Virus record (IMG/VR): IMGVR_UViG_3300010885_068508 | Span: 1-40,690 of that record | Length of the DNA: 40,690 nt | DNA from: a virus | Strand: one strand, 5' to 3' | In this document: in pieces, positions 1 to 5,372 of the stretch | Layout: each line of letters starts with the position of its first letter | How positions within the stretch are numbered: the first letter of the stretch is position 1 | Translations under genes and position numbers: made by a program | The notes under the pieces: model-generated | What the model was told of the DNA's origin: nothing | Database searches by the model: none | What the model saw: only the letters and a program-made list of their open reading frames with translations

Positions 1-606
1 GGTTTTATTTTTATTTTTTTCGCTAAGTATTTTTTTGGTCTTTTCTTTTAGAACCCTTCCGATTAAACCTTTACCTATATTTTTTTTATGTTCAATAGTT
101 AGCTTTTTTAATTTATGTGAATCCGACATTTTTTTCCTGGACTCTTCCGAAATGATTATGCCTTTTCTAGAATCTGACATTTTTTTTCTAGTTTCTTCAC
201 TAAAAATTTTCCCTCTATTAGCTTCGGAAATGCATTTTTTATGCTCTTCTGTTAATTTAATCCCGTAGCGAAAAGAATTCTTTCCGACATATTTTCCTTT
301 TAGTATTTCCGATATTTTTTTAGCTATATCTTTGTTCATTATGTATGAACTACCTCCTGATGCTACGTTATAGCCTATTTTATTCTCCTGTGATCTCAGT
401 TCCTTTATCCAAAATTTTTCTCTCTCGTCAGCTAATTTCTGATTATCGCATACCTCCAATACTTCCCTTCCAAAATTTCCCCTTCCGTATTTTTTAACTG
501 ATTTTATTATATAGACCCCACTACCTAAATATTTAGGGTTATCATATTTAGATTGTCCTATATAGATTTTTTTGTTTATAGTATTGGTAATTTTATATAT
601 AACCAT
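1..606 (-). CDS. GIY-YIG homing endonuclease with NUMOD3 repeats (3' end cut by window)
   Basis: My own translation of the minus strand from the ATG at 606 stays open to base 1, giving 202 residues with no stop, so the C-terminus lies outside the window. The N-terminus matches the GIY-YIG nuclease fold: VIY at residues 2-4, YIGQ at 15-18, a KKYGRGNF stretch at 38-45, then EREKFWIKEL at 61-70 carrying the likely catalytic Glu, and GYN...GG at 78-85. From about residue 117 there are about five NUMOD3-like DNA-binding repeats of the type S-E-E-x-R-K-K-M-S-D-S. This order is that of free-standing phage homing endonucleases, which cut a cognate site in a related phage and spread by repair. It starts 10 bases after the UvsY-like stop codon. 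A plus-strand open frame at 35-268 is only its antisense shadow. Confidence 0.9.
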   Translation of the reverse strand, partial: MVIYKITNTINKKIYIGQSKYDNPKYLGSGVYIIKSVKKYGRGNFGREVLEVCDNQKLADEREKFWIKELRSQENKIGYNVASGGSSYIMNKDIAKKISEILKGKYVGKNSFRYGIKLTEEHKKCISEANRGKIFSEETRKKMSDSRKGIIISEESRKKMSDSHKLKKLTIEHKKNIGKGLIGRVLKEKTKKILSEKNKNKT

Positions 607-616
607 AGATTATATA

Positions 617-1060
617 TTATTTAATGGTAGAACCTCTTAAATAGTCTTCAAGAGCTATCCTTTGTCTTATCCCATAAAGCATATGATCCACTGTTTGGAC
701 TGTCTGGTCTATAAATTTTCTATGTCCTTCTACCAATTCTAATTTTTCGACTATGTCAGAAAGATCCCCTTCAACTAAAGTTTTTATTTCGTTTGCTCCG
801 TATCTAAAACTACTATTCTCTGAATAATCTTTAGTCTTTTTATTCCTTTCGGTTCTGTATCTGGAATTAAGTTTAGCTATAATAGAAGCTAACTTATAAC
901 TATATTCCAAAAGAATTTGTCTTTGGCTAAAAAGATCTACTTGAGCATTTGCTACTGTCTTTATATCTTTTAATTGTAAAGAGATTACCTGGATTTTTTC
1001 TCTCCATTCTCCTCTTTCTTGTTCGAATATTTTTCTAAAATCTACTTTTTCTTCAGACAT
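617..1060 (-). CDS. UvsY-like recombination mediator (probable)
   Basis: This is a 147-residue, strongly charged, helical protein, close to the 137 residues of T4 UvsY. In T4, UvsY loads the UvsX recombinase onto gp32-coated single-stranded DNA. Visible features are a long N-terminal amphipathic helix, a central basic stretch (SRYRTERNKKTKDY, about residues 66-79), and a C-terminal half of regular helices ending in an IRQRIALEDYL segment, all in the layout of UvsY. The context agrees: the gp32-like SSB and the primase lie just upstream. Its ATG directly follows the TAA of the 88-residue gene with no spacer, which implies co-translation. Direct sequence identity to T4 UvsY is low by eye, so this is an assignment by architecture and context. 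The alternative is an unrelated helical DNA-metabolism accessory protein. Confidence 0.5.
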   Translation of the reverse strand: MSEEKVDFRKIFEQERGEWREKIQVISLQLKDIKTVANAQVDLFSQRQILLEYSYKLASIIAKLNSRYRTERNKKTKDYSENSSFRYGANEIKTLVEGDLSDIVEKLELVEGHRKFIDQTVQTVDHMLYGIRQRIALEDYLRGSTIK

Positions 1061-1327
1061 TTAAAATAAGTTTTTTTTGTTTTTTTTGTTTTTCCCCATT
1101 TCTACAATACTGAAAGATTTATCTAGATCTTTACCTCTTGGTTTTGGTTCTTTTATTATAGGTTCTTTGAACTCTAAGGTTTCCCCTTTCAAAGGATCTC
1201 CTTTAAGGGTAAGAGGAAATTTCAATTTAGGGGTTTCATCATCTCTAAGTTCATTTTCCCAAGAACCTGTTTTATCCTCTATTATAGAAGGATCTTTATC
1301 TGACAAAATATCTAAGGTCCAGTACAT
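1061..1327 (-). CDS. Small charged hypothetical protein overlapping the primase 3' end
   Basis: I do not recognise this 88-residue protein. It is rich in Lys, Glu, Asp and Pro, has no membrane segment, and ends in a very basic tail (KNKKNKKN before LF). Its start overlaps the last 32 bases of the primase in another frame. No later Met in the first two thirds offers a shorter start. The TAA is followed immediately by the ATG of the UvsY-like gene. The tight packing between two replication/recombination genes supports it being real. A role as a small nucleic-acid or protein adaptor is speculation. Confidence 0.55.
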   Translation of the reverse strand: MYWTLDILSDKDPSIIEDKTGSWENELRDDETPKLKFPLTLKGDPLKGETLEFKEPIIKEPKPRGKDLDKSFSIVEMGKNKKNKKNLF

Positions 1328-2357
1328 CTTTAGTGAAATAGTTATCGAATCTTTTTATTTTTTTTCCTGAGGATCTTAAATGTATTACTAGATCATTTAA
1401 ATCCCATTTTTTATTTTTTGTTATCTCGTGTTCTTCAAGGAATTTTCCCCAATTGAATACAGTTTTTCCTTCCCCTAGAAGTTCCATTGATTTAGTTATC
1501 CCTGCAGAATCCCAATCATACCAGTATCTTATATTATTAATACCGAAAGGAAATCTATTTTCTATAGAGCATAATCCAACGGAATTACTCCATAACCAGG
1601 AATCCATAGGTCCTTCAAATATAGTTACATCTTTTCCAAAATCTAAATTACCTATTCCAAAAACATGAGATATTGGATCTACTTTCTGGGCTTTTTCTAT
1701 TATTCTTTCGTCATTTATACCCAGTAATTTAGTGTATATCCCACTAAGTCTATATGTAAGATATTTAGAAGATCCTTTTATAGAATTCATATTCCTAATT
1801 TGAAGCCCCATAATTTTATTGTCAGGGGTTAGATTAAATAAAAATAATCTTTCTTTCTTAGGATCCCATGCAAATTTAGAGTTCGGATTCTGATGCCTTC
1901 TTTTAACATAAACAAGAATTTTAGAATCTTCTACATTTACTAGGTTTAATGTCTTACAAAAATCATTTCTATCTACTAGTATAGATTGAAAATCATTATC
2001 TACGAAATAGGATAAATCTATTTTACCGTAAGAATTATTTTTCTTGTTCTTATTTTCATCAAGTATCTGTGATATTTCTTTTTTCTCTCCACCTGACAAA
2101 GCTCCATAAAGACCAAAATCTTTAAAGAAAGAAATAGAATCTTTAAATACCCCGCATCCCCCGTTATAACACTTGTATGTTAATGTATCAAGATAAAAAT
2201 TTCCTCTCTTCTTTCTTGGGTTTTTGCTATCCCCGCAGTAAGGACAAGATATATTAAATCTATTTAAAGATTTTGATATATTTTGTTTTAGAGGATAATC
2301 TGGAAATTCTTTACTTAGAACACCAAAAACTAATTCTTCAATTCTAGAAGCTTCCAT
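1296..2357 (-). CDS. DNA primase (zinc ribbon plus TOPRIM)
   Basis: This 353-residue protein has the two parts of a DnaG/T4 gp61-type primase, which makes RNA primers for lagging-strand synthesis with the replicative helicase. The N-terminal zinc ribbon is visible as C38-P-Y-C41 and C63-x4-C68. The TOPRIM catalytic core appears as VTIFEGPMD, with the invariant Glu at 248, then YDWD with the two metal-binding Asp residues at 281 and 283, and a KWDLNDL motif at 317-323. The length is close to T4 gp61 (about 340 residues). The gene begins just after the terminator that follows the SSB gene, so it may be separately expressed or depend on read-through. Its 3' end overlaps the next gene by 32 bases. 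Confidence 0.88.
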   Translation of the reverse strand: MEASRIEELVFGVLSKEFPDYPLKQNISKSLNRFNISCPYCGDSKNPRKKRGNFYLDTLTYKCYNGGCGVFKDSISFFKDFGLYGALSGGEKKEISQILDENKNKKNNSYGKIDLSYFVDNDFQSILVDRNDFCKTLNLVNVEDSKILVYVKRRHQNPNSKFAWDPKKERLFLFNLTPDNKIMGLQIRNMNSIKGSSKYLTYRLSGIYTKLLGINDERIIEKAQKVDPISHVFGIGNLDFGKDVTIFEGPMDSWLWSNSVGLCSIENRFPFGINNIRYWYDWDSAGITKSMELLGEGKTVFNWGKFLEEHEITKNKKWDLNDLVIHLRSSGKKIKRFDNYFTKDVLDLRYFVR

Positions 2358-2370
2358 TTTAATTGGGATA

Positions 2371-2399
2371 AAAAAGGCAGCTTTAAAAAAGCTGCCTTT
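2371..2399 (-). terminator. Rho-independent terminator after the SSB gene
   Basis: On the minus strand, about 18 bases after the SSB stop codon, the sequence forms a 12-base-pair stem (AAAGGCAGCTTT against AAAGCTGCCTTT) with a three-base loop. The 3' arm runs into a U tract of six. The GGCAGC core is clearly more GC-rich than its surroundings. It ends transcription from the SSB side before the primase ATG at 2357. The plus-strand reading gives a less uniform U tract, so the main orientation is minus. Confidence 0.85.
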
Positions 2400-2416
2400 G
2401 ATTTATTTTTTATCTA

Positions 2417-3436
2417 TTAAAGATCTGCATAAAGATCATCCAGTGAAGATATTCCCCCCGATGAGCTAGTAGAAGAATCTACGGTGTTATCCGAAGATGT
2501 CTTCGTATTGGATGCTTCAGCATAGAAAGAATTAAAATCAGAAATCTGCTCAGTTGTATTAGCCTGAGAAGGTGGAGCAGATTGTGGTTGAGTATAAGAC
2601 TGAACTGGAGAGCTATAAGAATTGTTAGATGGAGTAGAAGGTGCAGAAGCAACTCCTCCGATAACTTCATTAACTAATCTTCCGTCAGGAATAGAATTTT
2701 TAATTACCGACATAACTCTTTGGGTTGTATTATCATCCCAATCTTTATAATCAAAAGAAGCTAAATTCTTAGGACCATTGTTTAGGTACTCTGTAATTTT
2801 TTTCATGTCTTCCGCGTTTCTTTCCATAGGAATTCCATCTATCTTAATAGGAGAAGGGTTACCAACAAAAGAACAAAGATCATAATTATTCCATTCGCCT
2901 ACTTTTCTAACTTGTAGTGCAAATTCTCTACCATTAAATAAGTCAAATGGATTCGAAGAATCACCGTATTCTGGTTTTAATTGTGCTTCGATCATATCAT
3001 TAAGTTTTTTACCGAACTTAAAGATCATAATTTTTCCTTCTGATTCAGGAGAGTTTTTATCCTGAACGATTTGAATCAAAGCGTAAAAATCTTCTTTTCT
3101 AGAGAAAGACTTAGCTAATTCTTGATCTGCTGCAGAATGAGAATTTTTAAGTTTCCAGAAAAGATCTTTTAGTATTGATTTTTTACCCACTGTAGAAGGA
3201 CAGTCTGCAGAAAATGATTCTCCAGAAACTGGATCATTTAAATACACATAGTACTTGTGGATTTTAGATTTAGCCGGATCTACCGGATTAGGTACGAAAC
3301 GGATTAGAGATTTATAAACCCCGTCTTTCCCGGTTTCAGGATAAGGTTTATAAAATTCCAAGTCCTTTTCAGTTCTCGAATTTACTTTGGTTACCAAAGA
3401 ATCCGCACTCAAATTAAAGATGTCCAAATTTTCCAT
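2417..3436 (-). CDS. Single-stranded DNA-binding protein, gp32-like
   Basis: This 339-residue protein matches T4 gp32 (301 residues) in layout: a polar N-terminus, a central DNA-binding core (about residues 25-235), then a Ser/Thr/Gln/Pro-rich linker (about 255-320) and a short acidic tail ending SSLDDLYADL. The core segments SLIRFVPNP, then KIMIFKFGKKLNDMI and the following NPFDLFNGREFALQV, correspond to the gp32 core. Gp32 coats single-stranded DNA in replication and recombination and recruits partners through its acidic tail. An oddity is that the gp32 zinc site is not intact: I see H60 and C79 but no C-x-x-C pair in the loop that follows. It lies between a RuvC-like gene and the primase and is followed by a strong terminator. 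Confidence 0.85.
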   Translation of the reverse strand: MENLDIFNLSADSLVTKVNSRTEKDLEFYKPYPETGKDGVYKSLIRFVPNPVDPAKSKIHKYYVYLNDPVSGESFSADCPSTVGKKSILKDLFWKLKNSHSAADQELAKSFSRKEDFYALIQIVQDKNSPESEGKIMIFKFGKKLNDMIEAQLKPEYGDSSNPFDLFNGREFALQVRKVGEWNNYDLCSFVGNPSPIKIDGIPMERNAEDMKKITEYLNNGPKNLASFDYKDWDDNTTQRVMSVIKNSIPDGRLVNEVIGGVASAPSTPSNNSYSSPVQSYTQPQSAPPSQANTTEQISDFNSFYAEASNTKTSSDNTVDSSTSSSGGISSLDDLYADL

Positions 3437-3475
3437 AATTGTTTTTTTAAATTTTTAAATTAACACATATTATAC
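3437..3475 (-). promoter_or_regulatory. A/T-only leader and possible -10 box of the SSB gene
   Basis: On the minus strand a TATAAT hexamer occurs at 3474-3469, followed by about 30 bases made almost only of A and T up to the SSB ATG, ending AACAATTATG. T4 gene 32 is translationally self-repressed by gp32 binding to an unstructured A/U-rich leader. This leader would suit the same mechanism, which is inference. The same AACAATTATG ending precedes the 78-residue gene at 4403. Confidence 0.35.
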
Positions 3476-3481
3476 ACTAAG

Positions 3482-3501
3482 ATCGGAAAAATATTTCCGA
3501 T
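3482..3501 (-). other. Hairpin overlapping the RuvC-like stop codon
   Basis: An 8-base-pair inverted repeat (ATCGGAAA, 4-base loop, TTTCCGAT) spans the end of the RuvC-like gene. On the minus strand it is followed by CTTAG rather than a U tract, so it is a weak terminator at best. It may instead protect the mRNA 3' end or form part of the structured region upstream of the SSB leader. Confidence 0.4.
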
Positions 3502-4157
3502 TATTTTAAATTATTTTTTAAAAATAAAAGAATCCATGTTGCATCTACTATATCATCCACTGGCTTATTTACAACCTTTTTCGGAGTAATCCACTCCTCT
3601 TGGTTTTCTGCCAAAATTTGGGTCAATTCATTCATATTAGTTCCCTCTTCTTTCAAATCAACTAAAGCATGGTAAAGCTCATCCTTTTTGGCATTTCCCT
3701 TTACTGCAAACTTTTTAATTGATGTAGGAGAAAAAACATGAAAATTTTCCACACCTATTTTATTGATGATTCTTTCTCTTAGTAGAGCAGTAGCCATTGC
3801 TATATCAACAAGAGAATTCCCATTAGAGGAAAAGCTAAGACCTTCCATAGCTACCCTAAATGGTTTATCGCCCATTTCATTAACAATTCCTTCCCATAGA
3901 TTATCAACTATTTCTAAAAAATATTCTATTTTTATTCTTTCCCTTTCGGAATATTCCGAGGGAAGTTCTTTTTTATTAAGAAAAATAAATCTTAAATTTT
4001 CCATATCCCCTAGAACGGAGAATGGTTTTTTGGAATTCTTTTTAAGAGAATCCTCTGTTCTATCTGATCTCGTCAAAGATCCCCAGACGTAATTATTGTC
4101 TTTAAGACAGCAAAAAGAAGGGGAATTGATCGAAAAATCTATCCCAACTAAATTCAT
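3501..4157 (-). CDS. RuvC-like Holliday junction resolvase
   Basis: This 218-residue protein carries the acidic residues of the RuvC RNase H fold: D7 in GIDFSI on the first strand, E105 in VAMEGLSF, and a C-terminal cluster D201, D202 and D205 in VDDIVDATWI. Between them lie the FSPTSIKKFAVKGNAKKDE segment, corresponding to the family's P-x-x-I/V-K motif, and a basic helix. RuvC-type enzymes cut four-way DNA junctions, and in phages they resolve branched replicative DNA before packaging. T4 uses an unrelated enzyme (endonuclease VII, gp49) for this step. It sits directly upstream of the gp32-like gene. An insert around residues 30-60 makes it somewhat longer than bacterial RuvC (about 170 residues). 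Confidence 0.8.
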   Translation of the reverse strand: MNLVGIDFSINSPSFCCLKDNNYVWGSLTRSDRTEDSLKKNSKKPFSVLGDMENLRFIFLNKKELPSEYSERERIKIEYFLEIVDNLWEGIVNEMGDKPFRVAMEGLSFSSNGNSLVDIAMATALLRERIINKIGVENFHVFSPTSIKKFAVKGNAKKDELYHALVDLKEEGTNMNELTQILAENQEEWITPKKVVNKPVDDIVDATWILLFLKNNLK

Positions 4158-4166
4158 AAAATTCTA

Positions 4167-4403
4167 TTATAAATCAGCTGGCTCGTTTTGTCCTACGGAT
4201 CCTGTGTAGCCGTATTCTTTAGATAACTTATCGAAACAAGATTTCATTTGTTGATCAGAAAGACAATCTACTAGATCATTAAGAACTCTTTGGTCGTTAC
4301 CACTAGCAGCTATTAAAGCATTTTTCATTTGGTCTTTTGCACTATAAAGTGGCTGACCGTACTTCATCTCGTTAATTTCCTTTAATTCCGTAAATGTTTT
4401 CAT
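4167..4403 (-). CDS. Small hypothetical protein
   Basis: I do not recognise this 78-residue soluble protein. It appears helical, has two Cys residues (in DCLSD and KSCFD) and no membrane segment. Support for its being real comes from its own candidate promoter element and an A-rich leader ending AACAATTATG. That leader closely resembles the SSB leader, and a RuvC-like gene begins 9 bases after its stop. The matching leaders suggest joint regulation with the replication genes. Confidence 0.55.
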   Translation of the reverse strand: MKTFTELKEINEMKYGQPLYSAKDQMKNALIAASGNDQRVLNDLVDCLSDQQMKSCFDKLSKEYGYTGSVGQNEPADL

Positions 4404-4417
4404 AATTGTTATTTTTT

Positions 4418-4430
4418 AATTTATATATCT
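4418..4430 (-). promoter_or_regulatory. ATATATAA promoter-like element before the 78-residue gene
   Basis: The minus strand reads AGATATATAAATT, about 15-27 bases before the ATG at 4403, inside a 42-base gap. It is one of several copies of the same element in gaps of this window and resembles, but is not identical to, the T4 late promoter TATAAATA. It lies at the boundary between the structural block and the DNA-metabolism block. Confidence 0.4.
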
Positions 4431-4445
4431 ATTTGTAAAATATTT

Positions 4446-4823
4446 TTATCCGTATATCTGTTTAATGAAGCAATTAATTATTCTTTGAGTAGAAATCCCT
4501 TCAATACCTAATTTCATTCCAAATATATCTTTTCCGTTTTTAAACCTAACGCCTTTAGAAAATCCCTTTAATGAATTCAGATAGATATTTCCAGAATTCT
4601 CAAAAACCGTATATTCAGGGAGAGTTTCAATAGAAGAAAGATCCACATACCCATTATTTTGAAAACAAACGTGAGATGGAAGATAATTAACGTCTTCCAA
4701 ATTGACATGTCTATCGGTAGATACAATTAGAACCTCCCCATTTTCATTATATGAATAACGATATGTATATCCCTTAAGTTTTAATAGAGATTCAAAGGCT
4801 TTTTTAGAATCTTCTTGTCTCAT
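4446..4823 (-). CDS. Small repeat protein (leucine-rich-like LP..V.F.N.G repeats)
   Basis: This 125-residue protein has a non-repeated N-terminus followed by about three units of roughly 20 residues: NYLPSHVCFQNNGYVDLSS, ETLPEYTVFENSGNIYLNS and GFSKGVRFKNGKDIFG. The pattern L-P-x-x-V-x-F-x-N-x-G-x-V-x-L is a beta-solenoid type seen in uncharacterised proteins of large phages. Its ATG overlaps the TGA of the tail-tube-like gene (ATGA), so translation is probably coupled. The function is unknown; a binding scaffold is a reasonable guess. Confidence 0.65.
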   Translation of the reverse strand: MRQEDSKKAFESLLKLKGYTYRYSYNENGEVLIVSTDRHVNLEDVNYLPSHVCFQNNGYVDLSSIETLPEYTVFENSGNIYLNSLKGFSKGVRFKNGKDIFGMKLGIEGISTQRIINCFIKQIYG

Positions 4824-5365
4824 ATTTCCATCTTTATGTCCAAATAGTTACACTTAAATCCAACTGAAAATGCAGAAAATTGTGGATTATTTGATGTGTA
4901 ATTCAATTCAATTTCACCAAAAGAAGTAAAAAGAACTTCTTGAAATGTAACTGAGGAAACAATATCACCCTGGTTGTCCATTATCCTAAGAGGAAGATTC
5001 ATTAGGAATACTTCTGGGTTTGCAAAATTAATAAAATCTAATATCGTATCCAGCATTATCCAATAACTAATAAAACCATCAGTCATTTTCATAGTAATAG
5101 TAAATTCTTTGCTAAATAGGTCCTGAACAGGGTTAGCTCCTTTGTAAGCTATCTTTTTACCTAATTTTCTTACCTGTTCAACAGAATCCAAGGTTAAGCT
5201 AGGAAATGAAACGGATTGTATGGTACTATTTATATACTGTTCTACAGTGTCAAAAGGTATTGGCTGTTTCTTTATATAGGGCAAATATTTTTCAGTTACC
5301 CTAGTAGGAAAAAATCCCCTTGGAAAATTAAAATAAAAACTATTGGACCTTGGATTTAAAATCAT
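4820..5365 (-). CDS. Tail-tube-like structural protein (candidate)
   Basis: This 181-residue protein has the size and beta-rich pattern of phage tail-tube-fold proteins (T4 gp19, and the tube-initiation proteins gp48 and gp54). It has an N-terminal extended part (FNFPRGFFPTRV), a SIQSVSFPSL-like strand, a central FTITMKMTDGFISYWIMLDTI segment of strand plus helix, and a long final beta hairpin (FQEVLFTSFGEIELNYTSN followed by a hydrophobic strand). In tail-tube families this is the order of the strands that close the hexameric ring. It lies next to the structural block and is coupled to the following gene by an ATGA overlap. The assignment rests on fold-like pattern, not identity. Another beta-rich baseplate protein is the alternative. 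Confidence 0.4.
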   Translation of the reverse strand: MILNPRSNSFYFNFPRGFFPTRVTEKYLPYIKKQPIPFDTVEQYINSTIQSVSFPSLTLDSVEQVRKLGKKIAYKGANPVQDLFSKEFTITMKMTDGFISYWIMLDTILDFINFANPEVFLMNLPLRIMDNQGDIVSSVTFQEVLFTSFGEIELNYTSNNPQFSAFSVGFKCNYLDIKMEI

Positions 5366-5372
5366 ATTTTAT

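Noticed and set aside
35-268. Plus-strand open frame of 77 codons near the left edge
   Set aside because: It is antisense to the GIY-YIG endonuclease frame, which has clear family motifs; its own sequence is a Phe/Leu/Ser-rich shadow.
1077-1370. Plus-strand open frames throughout the window (for example 1077-1370, 3763-4092, 9748-10035, 39600-39911)
   Set aside because: All lie opposite well-supported minus-strand genes, have Phe/Leu/Ser/Ile-rich composition typical of antisense frames, and none shows a motif or a fitting context.
2479-2670. Minus-strand 63-codon frame inside the SSB gene
   Set aside because: It is an alternative frame of the low-complexity linker of the SSB; its Leu/His-rich sequence is a by-product.
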